A stretch of 64,000 nt of DNA from Phalacrocorax aristotelis (lineage: Eukaryota; Chordata; Aves; Suliformes; Phalacrocoracidae). A model generated the notes under the pieces. The model was not told where the DNA came from. It was given only the letters and a program-made list of their open reading frames with translations, and made no database searches. Of this stretch, positions 1 through 12,772 are shown piece by piece. Location of the stretch: the NCBI RefSeq assembly GCF_949628215.1, contig NC_134297.1, positions 8,060,001 through 8,124,000 on the forward strand. Direction: 5' to 3'. The translations under genes and the position numbers were made by a program. The first letter of the stretch is position 1. Every line of letters begins with the position of its first letter.

Positions 1-3000
1 TGCAGCATTGATGAGCAGAAACGCTGGTCAGAAAAGCCTTAGGAAGCGACTTTGAGGAAGGCTGTAGACACAGTCCTCCCCACCCAGCAAAAAATAAGAT
101 GAGGGAGAACCACACTACAGTGAGCTTTTTACAGATAACCCCAGAGATGGTCCAACACAAGAAACTCCAGATCACTGATCTGAGACGTACACTTACTTGG
201 CGAGATGCTACGGGCTCCGCAGAGCAGTTAGGTGGCCTACAGGTGTGTCCATGTTCATCTATTTAAGTCTATTAAATGAAAGCAGCTGACCTAGAAGGGA
301 TCCCGATGGCACAGAGCACCACTTAGCACAACGTTCAGCTCCAAAGAGGCTCTTTTACTTAATGCGAGAGGAGCTCTTGTCTTTACATCCTGAATTAAGA
401 ACGGCAGTATCAAATAGCTTCCTTCCTTGTTGTGCCAGGATACTCACAAGCAACATGAGATGAAACTACACTGACACAAAAGAAATGGCTTTTGAAGCCT
501 GGAGTGGTTGTAGGGATGAGCGGCGCAGTGAAAGCTCTTGAAATCTTCATTCCCGAGCTGGCTGGTGGCAGCACAAGGAAACAGAACTGTCTACAGTAGC
601 CTGATAGCTCTGCTCAACTTGCCAGCTCGCGAACTTTTAGGTTAAAAGATGCGTGCAAGGCAGGAAAACACGAGAATTCCATGGGATATTGCGACAAGGA
701 GCCCTATTTCTGTGGTCCATCCAGAATAAAAGGAGAAGAAAGAGTGCCTTAAACTCCTGAGAGAGCCATACACCGCTGCAGAAAGGTAGCTGACGGCTTC
801 AACGTGTCTCCAGCATGATATGCCAATTTGTAACACCCCTCTGCGAAACACCAGCAGCCTCGTGCAAACCTGCCCATAAAACTTTGCAGGCACGCACTGC
901 AGGAGCTGCTGCGGACCTGTCTGCAAAGGCTGTGCATCTGCCAGATCGTGGCACTCAGGGACCCGCTGGCAGTCAAAATAAATCACATTTTGTACCAGAG
1001 CGAAGTCTCAGCCGTAACCTGACGTGCCCGCACACACAGGGGCTTCCTGAAGGTCTCTGGTACGGCACAAGGAAAGCGATGGGGACGTCCCAAGGGGAGA
1101 AGGGTGTTGAGAGGGAACACAGACAAGCAGCCGATCGCCTGATCAAGACAGGAACCAGAGATCGCTTTGGACAATGATTTGAAGAAGCAAAGTCACCCTA
1201 GAAGACGCAGATAAGGGATGTCAGTCGAGGCAGGTAAGGCACATGGTTTTAAGTTGGATTCGTTAGCCAGAGCTAGAATCTAACAAAAATCACAGCGGAT
1301 TTTCCACTGCTACCAATTTCTAAATCACAATATATTAAAAACAAAAAAGACTTGCCTGGGCAGGAATTATTTACAGAAGCACTACAGCCAATTGCAGAGG
1401 TCAGTCTAGATAAGGCAGGACTTTGCCCTTGACCAAGAGAGAACGAAGCTGGGGTGTAACGAGCTGTGGCCCGGCTGGGTGAGGAAGTCACGCAGCGACA
1501 TGCGGTGCCGAGACACAATGAACACCTCGCGTCTCAAAATAGCCACCTGTGAAGATGCTCCATCTCTGCTGCTATTACAGTGCTGAAAATAAAATTATTC
1601 CTATCCTTCTCAGGGATTTGATGCTAATCGGGCTAGACATCTAGAGAGGAGAAACTCTCCAGTATTGCCTGCAGAAAGGCAGATGGCCAGGCACCTCCAT
1701 CTCCTGACGTGCCAAGCTCCTGGTTTAAGACGGCACTGGAGAAAAAGAAGAGTAACAAGTTAGAGCTCGAGAAGGCAGACCAGCAAAACCCTCTGCCGTG
1801 CCCATACCCACCACAGCCAGAGACTTTTGGCTCTGTGAGGAGTTTCGATACAATGGATGTGTCCTACAGACAGCGCTTGGCTTGCAGAGACATGTGAGTA
1901 AGGTTCAACCTAGTCCTGGTCAAAAACAGTGCTTAAAACCCATCGCTACTTACTTCAGAGCAATGAAGGCCATGCTTGAGTGGACTTGTCTTCCCTTCAG
2001 AAACACAATTGTTCCTAAAAGCAAACTTGAAGCTTCATACATCCACTATGATGGGGACACACATCTCCAGGCCACCTGCAAAGCCTGCCTTTCAAGGAAA
2101 GGCCAAAGCAGAGCAGCCTGGACCAAAAAGGCCCAAGATGTACTTGAGAGGTCACACCTCTGCTATCAGGAAGGCAAGAGACACCACGCAGACTAAATCC
2201 CTGCTGGTTCTTGCTCTCAAATGAACAAGCGGAGCGAGGCCATGAGCCCCTCTAGAAGATGAAGAGCAGCACAAACCCTCCCTCAGGTGGGAGAGAAAAC
2301 GCTCCTCTCCAAAACAAGTGGCATCAACGCAGGTGGCAACACAGGGGAAACCTCTTGTGTAGTTCAGAAAGCTAAAAAAACATTACATGCAACACATCCT
2401 AGCAGCGCATTGCTGCCCGTCCTGGGGCCGGGTGTCTCTAGAGGAAGGTCCATGCCACTGGCCTTCAGCTGCATTGAGAAAACTTCATCAGTGGAGAGCA
2501 ATACCTAAATCCACGGGAAAAGCTGGAAGTGAAATACCAAAGATGGCTTTAACTCCGATTTTCACCAGGACCAGTGGGCAAGGGTTGGTAACTGGTGAGA
2601 CCACAGCAGTCTGCCAAGCAGCATCTACTTGGCTCCCAAATTCATACACTCAGCAGGATGGAGCATAGCCAGGAAGAGTAATGAAAGCAAATCTGCCCCC
2701 AAACCAGCGCTCGAAGCTGTATGCTCTCACACCCAGCTTCATTCGGGTGCATCCAGCCACTTCTAAAATAAATAAAAATCCACAATCAACCATCCAACAC
2801 CTCCTGCATCACCGGCACTATTCTCTGATGTCAAAGCAGCCCCTGCAATAACCGGTGCCAACGGGATGCCCAAAATTTCCACCTGCCTGCATGTGCTGGC
2901 TAAGGGCAAATGACAAAAATCAGAAGGAGGATTTTTAACACCTCCCCAAGTCCTCCATAGTCAGGGAGGATGAGAGGGAAAAACTGCGCCCTCCCAAACT

Positions 3001-6000
3001 AAGATTTCACGGTCACCAATCTCCCAAACGGAGATTTAATATTCAAGTTTAGCAAGTCTGTCCTTCTGCAATGAGTTCCTGGCCAGCAGCTGTTTCTGCC
3101 TCACCAGGATAACCTGCCGGCTCGCTCCCAGCTCCCACTGGGAACCATCTTGCACCCATGCAATGAGCGGTGGATGGCCCAGGTATGCCAAGACGACCAG
3201 AAGAGGGTATTACAGACTCACAGCACGGCTGCAGAAGCAACTGGACAGTAAAGACACTTGTCCTGCACATGCAAAGCAAGCCAGATTCCTACCAGCCCGA
3301 CACCACTCTACAAATACCCTGGCCGAAGAGAGCGGCTCTGCAAGAGGGTTCGCTCCACGTGATGCTCTCCTCCCAGAGACACTCCTCACCTGCAGCCCCA
3401 CAATACATCCAAGGAGTCAAACAAATCAATCTGTTCTTTGTCACTGAAGAGTTTATTTTTTCCAGCTTATAAATGTCAACTGAAAGTTGCTCCCATCTAC
3501 CAGGGCCTGTGAGATCCTCCAGCGATAAGCTGGGCTGCTGGAAAGGATTCAAGGAATGACAAGAAATGATCCAGCCTGGAAAACCCGGCTCATCTGAATC
3601 TACTTAAGCCAAAGAAAGATCCGGAGGTAACTTGAACACCACCTGCACGCATCGCAGCCAGTGGAGCTGCCCAGATGAGGATCTGGGCCTGAGATAACAA
3701 ATACAAGACAAAGACAAAATGCGTTTAAAAAAAAAAGAAAAAAGCAGAAGGCAAAGCTGTTTTGAAGGGGGACAGTTGGCTGGTTCCCACCAACTGTACT
3801 GATGGTCCACCATTTGAGATCTTCAAATTAAAAGACAGCCACTCGGCTCAATGTTATCGGGCCCAACGATGAAATTCTGGGTGAAATCCAATCTCCTGTA
3901 CCACGCAGGAGGTCAAACATGATTATGGCAAGCTTTGCTTCTGATAGTCCAGTTAGCACAGCTTTTCCTTCCTTAAAAACAACTTCATGTAAGATTTAAG
4001 ATTTAAAAATAGATTGTTTACATTGTAAAGCAGCTAAAACCACAGCCCCACTACAAATAAACCCCTGCCGTCATCACTTTACGTATAGCTTCAAGCAAGA
4101 GAACACCAACGGCCGGTACTCAGGCATAACTTCATTCCTTCCCATTTCATGTGGGTTCGAGGCATTCACTTCTCCCCTCTGTGCCTACGTTCTCTGTGAC
4201 TGTTTAACCAGCATCTTCAAGGTGTTTATTGTTCCTTTGAAAAATAAATTACACGCTTAGCGGACAACCACAACCCACTCAAAACCTCCAGTCACCCATC
4301 CGGGGTGAGAGGGAGGTTGCTACCTACAGCAAAATCCAACACCAGGGGAGCGGGTTTGCAGTCGGCAGCGGGACTCGTGAATTCCTGCAGCCGGGAGTTA
4401 CACGTTGGAGCTGTTCCTCCTTGAATAAATGGCTTGGCACCGACTCCAGGGAGAGGCGAACAAATTTCAGTGGCTCTCTCGCAAAACAAAAGCAGAACCC
4501 GCAATTCTGCGGTAGCTGAAGAAATGACATGTTAAAAATGCCCCCAAATTAATTTTAACGGTCTCCTGCTGCTGAACAGCAACTTTTAAGGAAGGACTTC
4601 TCTCTGTTTGAGAAAGGCTCACTAGCTGCAACTGCAGCCGGTGAATTTCTAGCACCAAAACCCTCTTGCAGCTCAGCTAAGCAAAGTGCTGTCAGGAGAG
4701 CTAGTCTTTGTTTCCACCTTCGATGAAGAAAGATGCAACAGAGCAGAAATCTTTCTGCCGATTTAAAAAAAAATGCACAAGATCCAGTATTGAAAAAGCA
4801 AACGACACCTGGAGCAAGTTATTTCAAGAACACTCCTTTATTGCCTGAAAATTATGCACAGCTCTGCACCGGTCAGCGGCAACTGTAAAACCCGAGCTCT
4901 TTTCTCGGAGCATCCCCCGATCGTTGCAGCCACATGTGAAGGCTGGAAGAGGATGAAACGATGACGTCCCAGCATATCACCTGACGGAAAGTGACCTCAA
5001 AGAACACACGCTGGGTACGTCAGCTTTTGGCCTTCACGCGGCAACACGACAGCACGAGGCGATGGCTCACCTTCTGCGGTTAAAAGCACTTGAGTTAACG
5101 GCTAACCTCCTGCTCTCTGGCTGAAACAGCACTGCCAGGCGAAGGGCTCAAAATCAGTGCGCAAAGCTGGAAAGGGTTTTGCCAACTATTCTATCACCTG
5201 CCTTAAAACACCAGCGCTAAGGTCAAACCTTAAAACTTACAGGCTCCACGGGCTGGCGAGAGGTGACGAGTTTTGGGATACACAGTTTAGGCTGAATCCT
5301 TGACCAGGAACAGATTTAGGAGGAGGTCTGGATGAGAAGCACGTGCACTTTGGTAAACGACTCTTGAACAAGAGCTACGCGTCATAGGGATGGTCAGAAT
5401 ATGTTACTAAACAAGGAAGGATTAAGGATACAACAGGATGAGGAAGCTACAGAGCACAAGACAGCTTTTCCAGGAACCCAGAAGGCAGAAATCGAGATGT
5501 TTCAATCCTCCTGCACCTCCCGATTGCCAAACTCACCAATCCACTGACCTCAGAGGCACAAAGTCGGACTCAAAGCCTCTTTCCGAAGGAAGAAACCAGG
5601 AAAAGCTGCTGGAACGGTTACACGTGAAACCCCTAAATTTGAAACAGACACTTCCAGAGTGGCTCAAACCCAACAGCGGCCTTGTTCCCAGCTCGCAGGC
5701 CAGCGCCGCTTATGTGAGGAAAAGCACATGCAGATGTTGAGACACAGTTGAAAATCTGAACTAGGACCTTACTTTGCATCCTGTTTGAATTAGGAGAGAA
5801 TGCATCTACGCGACACAACTGGAAAACTTTCTTCTTCGGAGCTGACTTTTTTCCTTCCCAGTTCATTTCTAACTCGCTCTTCAAGATTTGGCAGAGTCCA
5901 GGGAAGGCAGGTGTCCCGAAGAAAGCCAATATCCAGTTCTTATCTAAAACGCATTTATAAAATAAGTTGACTCCAATACGTTTTAAGCACGATTTACATT

Positions 6001-8339
6001 TATAATACATCAGTAAATCCTCATGCTACTCTCCCTTAATAGGCATGGAGTCAAAGTAAATAAAATCACAGAAACAGAGCATTACAGATAATAAATGGAA
6101 GATGGAGCTAAGCACTCCATCACTATTTCCCCAGCTTTGCTTTCAGCTCAGACAGCCGACAGCAGAGGACGACGATGTGCCTCTGACCTCCCCTTGTTCC
6201 AACAGTGTGCTTGAGCCATCCTGCTCCGTCTTAAACGTGACTTCAGGCACCGACCCCTTCATGCCCAGGAGCTCTCAGTTGAGCATGAAAGAGCCGAGCA
6301 GCCAATTCCACCTGGAATTCTATAAAAATTGGGATTTTAAGGTTCACAGTGGCTACCATAACTATCTCAATAATCCCCGTAACAAGGTCAACCCTTGGCT
6401 CTCATGAGAAACCCCAGCTTTTGATAAGCGTTTGTTTCACAGCTGTTCTAGTGAAAAACCTTCTGCGAGGCCAAAGGCTCTGGAAAAAGCCATGTTTTAG
6501 TGCCTCCAGATGACTGCACCAATGAAGACCCTTGCAGTGGGGACCCAGGTTATGCAAAAGCTCAGGCAACATCATGCTGGACACAACCGACGTCAAACGG
6601 TTGTTCCTCACCTGGTAGACAGGCCAACCTGTGAGTGGCTACAGGCGCAGGACAGCAGACAGATGGAAAGCAGACAATCCCCTTCCAGCCAGACCTTTCA
6701 ATCAGACGTTACGGGATTGACGAAGAGCCCACCCCAACATATCGCATGGTGATCCGGAAATATCTAACAGGTCTGTCAAGAGCTGATCTTGGAGCCATTT
6801 CAAGACAATAAATATATGCCTTGAGCTCTTTTATTCCCCGTACGCTGTTTGATATGTGCATGATGTGTGGTTTCTTTCACGCTTGAACATTTCATGGGCA
6901 AAGATTTGTTCCAGCATCGCTTCTTAGGGCAAAAGGGGAGAAGTCCTCCTCTGCAGGAAGCTCACAAACCACCGGGAGGACGGGATCTTCCAGCAGTCAC
7001 CAAAACACTCACTCTGGCCCCAAAGCAGCCACAACCCACGACCAGCTCCAACTAAAAGCATCATCTGAACGTGAACGGCCGGTTTTGGGCTGCTTCAATA
7101 GCAAGACTTCTCCTCACAACCTGCTTAACGTCTCCCGACGCATGAATAGTTACAGACGCCACAGCCAAAATCGGGGTAGCGGTCCTCTAGGGTTGCTGCG
7201 TAAGCTCCCACCGCAACCTGAAACCATCGGAGCCCCGCGGACAAAGCCAAACCACCTCAAGAAACTTTTCCATCACGCACCAGCCTCTGGCAAAGCCCAA
7301 AGTTTTACAGAAGAACCAATTTAAGCAACAAGCACCTTGAAAACCGCTGAGAAAACAAGGGATTCAAACAGGTTTCACGGTGCAGCAACATTCCTCTCAA
7401 AAAACATTTGGATGCATTCAAGGGAAATAAATCCCGAGCAGCAAAAACACGGGGTCAATGAGGCAACACGAGGAAAATACATTAAGAAACTAAAACAGCT
7501 AGAGGAAGGGGGGTTGCTTCGTTTTGACCACCTACTTCCAGGGACAAAGGCTGTTCTAATTAATAGGGATCAAAAAGCGAGCCTCTCGCTCATTGCTGAG
7601 CATCCTTGATACCGCAGAACCCCTTATTTCATATATTTTGCAAATCAAAGGCAGCCTGGGCATATATACCTGGAGAATCCCAGCCTGGCTGGGCTGGCAT
7701 GGCTGTATTTAACAGATGAGATAAAGAACAGAGAAGCAAACAGCCTCGCTGATCCCTAGCGATAACAAGACATTACTTTTTTAATCGATCGGCATTTTAA
7801 GCCACCGCACAGGCAGCTTAATGGGTCATGAAAGGGGAAAATAAAAGCCAGAGGGAGCTCGGAGTGTTTAGTTTGCCCTTCCAAGCTTCATTCACCTTTA
7901 TAAACTGAAACCCCGCAGCAATTCCCACCCCATCCACAGTCCCTCCAAATACCTCGTCTTCATAAAAGCAGGACATGCGGCATGGGTGCTCCCAAGCCAG
8001 CCACCAAACCCAGGCTTTCCCTTTTCCCCAGCGAATAACGCAACTGGGAAGATCCCTCTTTCAAACCCGCTGCCACAGGAAACACAGCCCATTGGGCTGT
8101 TTAATGCAGCTCAATTATTAAAGATTCTGAGACTGCAGCACGCTCTGGTGTGAGCCAGGGGAAGATCTCGTACCCTGTAAAGCAACTCCAAAGCAAAGGA
8201 GGGAGCCACGAGCGCAAGAAGGCAACTACAGCATGAGCCACCCCTTATTAGTAGAGTAACTGGGAGTCCCCTTTTCCCATGAGGAATTGAGGGAGCAGCT
8301 CATGCCACCCCCACACAGCCAGAAGATGCTGGAGGACAC
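1..8339 (-). other. MSANTD2 intron 1 (inferred), no exon recognised
   Basis: This AT-richer stretch lies downstream of the MSANTD2 first-exon donor on the minus strand, so it is inferred to be intron 1. Every open frame is short, and none resembles the MSANTD2 exons that should follow (rest of the SANT-like domain and the conserved C-terminal region). I recognise no RNA gene, transposon or tandem array. The remaining MSANTD2 exons must lie beyond base 1. An unrelated non-coding transcript cannot be excluded. Confidence 0.55.
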
Positions 8340-9100
8340 GTAAGGGGAATGAATCCATTCACATGGGACCATGGTGCCCACCACACTCTGGGACTAAGTT
8401 GGCAACCCAGGGGATACCCCAAAAACTGAGGGGAAAGGATACTGCTGGGGGCTGTCCACGCAAGGGGACATGGACACCAGGACACTCGGGACCAAAGGAT
8501 GCTGCCGCAGCCCACCCACGCAGGAGGAACTGAGCAGCTGAACCCAAAGGATGCAGTGTTTCGGGCTGAAAGATGCTGCTGGTGCGAGGCTGAATCCACA
8601 GGACATGGTGCCCAGTCTGCTCTGGGACAGCAGGGTGCTGTGGGGAGCCAAGCAGCTGAGCCCAGGGGATGGGGTGCCTTGCACCCAGGGGCAAAGGCTG
8701 AGCCCATGGGACACCCACAGCCATGGGCAAAGGGTGCTCCAAAAAGCTGCCTGCGTGGGAAGACCCTGATGGGGTGATCCCAGGAGATGAGGCACCCCAC
8801 ACCTAGGGCCAAAGGATGCTTGGGAAAGCTGCCAGCACAGAGAGACACCAGAAGGCTGAGCCCAAGGGACACAGTGCCCCCAAACCCAGAGCCAAAGGCT
8901 GGGCTGAGCCCAGCTCAAAGCCAGGGCCCAAGGATGCTTCAGGGGAGACCCCGAAGGGATCGAGCTCAGGGGATGCAGGGCGCCCACCCCTTGGGCCAAA
9001 GGCTGGGCTGAGCCCTGGAGATGCAGTGACCCCATGCCCAGGGGCCCAAGGGATGCTCTAGAAAACAGCCGGCACGGGGAGACCCCGAGGGGGAGATCCC
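8340..9100. repeat. Diverged GC-rich minisatellite in MSANTD2 intron 1
   Basis: Loosely repeating modules of roughly 80-100 bp recur here, sharing phrases such as GCCAAAGGCTGGGCTGAGCCC, GGATGCT and AGGGACACAGTGCCC. The repetition keeps several frames open on both strands, giving apparent ORFs of 150-240 codons with no protein-like composition. I treat these as artefacts. The period is only approximate because the copies are strongly diverged. Confidence 0.5.
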
Positions 9101-9219
9101 ACGGAGGGGGTGGTCCCACGGTTGGGGTGATCCGATGGAGGGGGCGATGTCACCTCACCCCCCATCCCCCACGGCCAGAAGAGCCCCCAGGGGAGCAGCC
9201 GCCCGCCCCCGCCGGGTAC

Positions 9220-9720
9220 CTTGATGCGCTCCCGGCACTGGGAGGGGGTGCGCTCGTAGCCCAGCTCGGCCAGGGCGCGGGAGACGCGCTCGTACATGGC
9301 GGGCCCGGGGGCCTTGCTGCCGAAGACGGTGCCGGCGCCCTCCAGCTGCTGGTACCGCGCCTCCACCAGCCGCTCGTTGCCCCAGACGGCGATCAGCGCG
9401 TTGGTCTCCGCCGGCGTCCAGGACATCCCCCGGCAAGCGGCGGCGGCGGCGGCAGCGGCGGCGCCGCCCGGGGAGAAGGAGACGGAGGGCGAGGCCCCGC
9501 CGCGGCCCCCCGCCCCGCCGCCGCCGCCCCCCAGCCCGGCCCCGCCGGCCGCCGGCCCCGGGCCGAGGGGAGACGCGCCGCTGGGGGTGGAGGGGTCGGA
9601 GAGGCTGGGGTTGCCGTCGCTCAGCGCCCCCGGCGAGCCCGGCGACAGCACCTCCATCTTGGGGATCTTCAGCGGCGGCTCGGCGGCCGGGAGCTGCGAG
9701 GAGCCGCAGGACGCCGCCAT
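9220..9720 (-). CDS. MSANTD2: MSANTD2 first coding exon (partial gene)
   Basis: This exon encodes the first 167 residues of Myb/SANT-like DNA-binding domain containing 2, a probable nuclear protein of poorly known function. The N-terminus (MAASCGSS, then [15 protein letters not shown] and [14 protein letters not shown]) matches the mammalian protein from memory. A Gly/Pro/Ala-rich linker with a poly-Ala run follows, and then the start of the SANT-like domain at residues 98-167 ([20 protein letters not shown] through SQCRERIK). The exon stops exactly at a GT donor (9219-9218) in phase 0. The start codon is the first in-frame ATG. The remaining exons lie outside the window to the left. The gene is divergent from ROBO3, as in mammals. 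Confidence 0.93.
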
Positions 9721-10150
9721 ATTGGAGATGCCGGACCGAGCGGGCGGAAGTGACGCTATGCTCCCCCGGAGGGAGGGACTTCCGGCAGCCCCGAGGAGCG
9801 GGGCGCTGGCGGCAGGAGGGCGGGAGGGGGGAGCACGTGCCGCCGGGCCGGGGGGAGTGGTCAAGGAGGGGGCGTGACCACGGCAGGAGAGGGCGTGTTT
9901 AGGGGGTGTGGCTCGGCGCGAAGGAGGCGTGTCTGCGGCTGTAGGGGCGGGGAGTGCCGTCAGGGGGTGTGGCCTCGGGAGGAGGCGGGGAGGGGCTGTC
10001 CGGGTGGGGCGTGGCCAGGGCTGGGGGCGCGGAGTGGGGTCAGGGCATCGTTCATAGGGTGAGGCCACGGGCAGTGGGCGTGGCTCCGGGAGTGGGCGTG
10101 GCCCCGGGACCCCCCCGCAGGCGGAGACCCCTAGCCCCCGCAGGGACACG
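9700..10150 (-). promoter_or_regulatory. MSANTD2 CpG-island promoter
   Basis: CpG-dense sequence surrounds and precedes the MSANTD2 start. The composite CGGAAGTGACG (9745-9755) looks like an ETS site fused to a CRE half-site. A second ETS site, ACTTCCGG, lies at 9778-9785. GCCGCCAT at 9713-9720 reads ATGGCGGC on the gene strand, so the start codon sits inside a YY1-like motif. No TATA box is visible. This is typical of housekeeping TATA-less promoters; the exact start site is unknown. Confidence 0.6.
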
Positions 10151-10204
10151 GGCCCCATCGGCGGGGAGGGGCTATAGGGGAGGGACCCCTGGGGACAGAG
10201 ACAC

Positions 10205-10975
10205 AACCCTTCCTAACCCTGGGCTGAGCACCCCCAAACATTGGGGCTGAGCACCCCAAACCCCGGGGGCTGAGCACCCCCAAACATTGGGATGAGGACC
10301 TCAAACCCCGAGACTGAGTATGCCCAAAACCTGGGGCTGATCCCACCCCAACCCCGAGGCTGAGCACCCCCAACTCCGGGGCTGAATACCCCCAAACACT
10401 GGGGCTCAGCATCCCCCCAACCCTGGGCCTAAGCACCCCAAAGCCCGGGGGAGGGCACCCCCAAACATTGGGGCTGAGCACCCCCAAATGCTGGGGCTGA
10501 GCATCCCCTAACTCTGGGGCTGAGCACCCCCAAACATTGAGGCTGAGTACCCCAAAACCCAGGGCTAAGCACCCTGAAACACTGGGGTGGAGCACTGCCA
10601 AACCCCAGGGCTGACCACCCCCAAACACTGGGGTCAGCACCCTGAAATACTGGAGTGGAACACCCCCAAGCATTGGGCTGAGCACCCCCAAATACTGGGG
10701 CTCATCACCCCAAAATCCAGGGCCGAGCACCCCCAAATGCTGGGCATGAGCACCTTGAAACCCTGGGGCTGAGCAGGCAAACCCCAGAGCTGAGCACCCC
10801 CAAATTCTGGGGCTCAGCACCCCCAAACTCCGGGGCTGATCACCCCAAAGCCCGGGGCTGAGCATCCCCAAACACTGGGGCTCAGCACCCCCAAATGCTG
10901 AGGCTGAGCACCCTCCAACCCCGGGGCTGAGCACCCCCAAGCTATTGGAGCCGAGACCCCCCAAACATCAGGGCT
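10205..10975. repeat. 24-bp minisatellite
   Basis: About 30 degenerate copies of a roughly 24-bp unit are present, of the form GGGGCTGAGCACCCCCAAAC followed by a variable TTG, TCC or CTG. Because the period is near a multiple of 3, the minus strand stays open for 277 codons with an 8-residue rhythm (GVLSPGVW, GCSAPGFG). That ORF is a repeat artefact. The array lies between the MSANTD2 promoter and the ROBO3 upstream region. Confidence 0.85.
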
Positions 10976-11590
10976 CCTGTCCTTTTTTGGGGGACCACTC
11001 TTGCCCTGCATGGCACCCAGGCCGGCTGCTGCCCCCTGACCCTGGTGTGGCCACGTGTGCTCCCTGGCCCTTTGCCTGCCGGGATCCCAATTAACGGGCT
11101 CGGGACCAGAGGGGGCCCTTGATTGATGAGCTTGGGGGGCAGCTAACGAAGGGGAGCGGGGGCCTGGCCCGGCTCCACCGGCGGGGGGGCCCAGCACCCC
11201 AGCTGCGCCCCCAACTCTTCATTAAGCCAAGACTAACGAGCAGTGAGGAGATTTGACCTCGCCTAAAAGTCCTCCTCATCCAAACAGGGATGGTTTTGGG
11301 GGGGTCCTATGGGGGTTCCCCCAGGACTGGCATCAACCGCTTGGGCTTGTTAATTAAACGCTTTAATTAGGGCAGTGTTGGTTAAACAAATTGGGGGGGT
11401 GGTGGTGTGGTGGTGGTGGAGAAAGGGCAGGATTAGGGGGGCTGCCTGCTCCTGCCTGCTGCAGCGCATCTCGCAGGGGAGCGGACGGGAGCGATCGGGG
11501 GCCGTAATTATCCCCTTCTAATTACGGGGATTAGGGGCTGGCGGCGGCGTGAGGCTGCGGGGGGGGTGGGGGGGGCGCAGCGACACCAAG
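10976..11590. other. Non-repetitive intergenic segment with paired TAATTA sites
   Basis: This is unique GC-rich sequence between two arrays. It contains TAATTA at 11351-11356 and 11364-11369, and an inverted pair CGTAATTA (11503-11510) / TAATTACG (11519-11526) with an 8-bp spacer. The shape suits a dimeric homeodomain site. No coding exon is recognised. A regulatory role is inference only. Confidence 0.35.
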
Positions 11591-11636
11591 CTCTTTGTCA
11601 CCAGCTGCCTGTCCCCAAGGAGGGGGTCCTCAGTGA

Positions 11637-12170
11637 CAGCTCTGCAGCGTGTCCCCAAAGGGATGTCCCCAATGCCACCCCTGCAGCGTGTCCCTGCTGC
11701 CACCGTGTCCCCAAAGGGGTGTCCCCAATGCCACCCCCGCAGCATGTCCCCAAAGAGATGTCCCCAATGCCACTGTGTTCCCAAAGTGATGTCCCCACTG
11801 CCACCCCTGCAGTGTGTCCCCAAAATTATGTCCCCACTGCCACCCCCGCAGCATGTCCCCAAAGGGATGTCCCTGCTGCCAACGTGTCCCCAGAATTATG
11901 TCCCCAACGACACCCTTGCAGCATGTCCCCAAGGGATGCACCCACTGCCACCATGCTGCCAAAGGGGTGTCCCCAACGCCACTTTTGCATCGTGTCCCCA
12001 AAGGGATGTCCCTGATGCCACCCCCGCAGTGTGTCCCCAAAGGGATGTCACCACTTTGCCCCCGTGGGGTGTCCCCAAAGGGCTGACAAAACTGCTGGCG
12101 TGTCCCCAAAGGGATCTGCCCACCCCCAGTGTCCCCAAAGCCAGCTGCCCATGGGGACGCACCCGCTGCC
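11637..12170. repeat. 39-bp minisatellite with TGTCCCCAAAGGGATG core
   Basis: Tandem units of about 39 bp read roughly TGTCCCCAAAGGGATG, then TCCCCAATGCCAC, then CCCTGCAGC. About 13 copies are present. 39 bp equals 13 codons, so long spurious frames exist on both strands (up to 246 codons). The CCCCAAA core recurs in the ROBO3 intron 1 array, suggesting related origins. Confidence 0.85.
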
Positions 12171-12269
12171 AGCATGTCCCTGCAGCGGGGCGCCCATGTC
12201 CCCAGGCCCCGGGGGGCCACCAGCCCCTTCCTGCCATCCCCCAGCCCACCGGCACTGTGCCGTACAGAC

Positions 12270-12470
12270 CCCCCCTGCACGGGAGCTAATCAGGCCCCAA
12301 TTAGAGGGGCTCACCGTAAGCCGGGGGAGGAATGCAAATGAGGTTAACGGTTAATTAGAGATTGAAAAATTCATTATTCCTCTAGAGCAGCTGATTGCGA
12401 TGCAGCCCCGCGTCCCCATTAGGGCCATTTGACCGCTTGCTAATGACGCGGTGGCGGGGGGCTTGTGGGT
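12270..12470. promoter_or_regulatory. Putative homeodomain/POU enhancer island
   Basis: A non-repetitive island between two arrays carries CTAATC, CAATTAG, the octamer ATGCAAAT (12332-12339), GTTAAC (12343-12348), TAATTAG (12352-12358) and CATTATTC within about 100 bp. This density of POU and homeodomain motifs in a GC-rich setting is suggestive of an enhancer. Its target could be ROBO3 or MSANTD2. No conservation data were available. Confidence 0.3.
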
Positions 12471-12552
12471 CCCCCTCCACCCCACTGAAAGTGGCAGAGA
12501 GCCATTCCTGTAGCGAGCTGTGCCCATTCTCAGCCTCCCTGCAGCGGGTCGC

Positions 12553-12772
12553 TTTGGGCTATGAGTTGTGGCTGTTCTCAATGGGGACTCACCCTTGATC
12601 TGAGTTGCAGCTGTTCTCAGCGGGTCTCACCTGTGCAATGAATCATGTCTGTTCTCAGCCAGGATCACCCCGTGCAATGAGTCGTGGCTATTCTCAGCTG
12701 GGATTGCCTAATGCAATGAGCTGCAGCTGTTCTCAGCCAGGGCTCATCTGTGCAATGAATCATGACTGCCCT
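12553..12772. repeat. Second 39-bp minisatellite
   Basis: About five copies of a 39-bp unit are present, each with GCAATGA, then a variable TCGTGGCTGTTCTCAGC, then a variable GGATCACC. The sequence is unrelated to the neighbouring 39-bp array although the period is the same. Confidence 0.8.

Noticed and set aside
6867-7055. Possible MSANTD2 exon 2 on the minus strand (LEQIF-like match)
   Set aside because: Only a five-residue similarity; flanking residues and splice sites do not fit.
8300-9119. Overlapping minus-strand ORFs of 147-241 codons
   Set aside because: Arise from a diverged GC-rich minisatellite in the MSANTD2 intron; three frames are open at once and none looks like a protein.
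10131-10964. 277-codon ORF with an 8-residue repeat (GVLSPGVW-like)
   Set aside because: The 24-bp repeat keeps the frame open; there are no splice sites or start context, and it lies upstream of MSANTD2 on the same strand.
11549-12289. Long ORFs on both strands over the 39-bp array
   Set aside because: The period is a multiple of three, so open frames are expected by chance on both strands.
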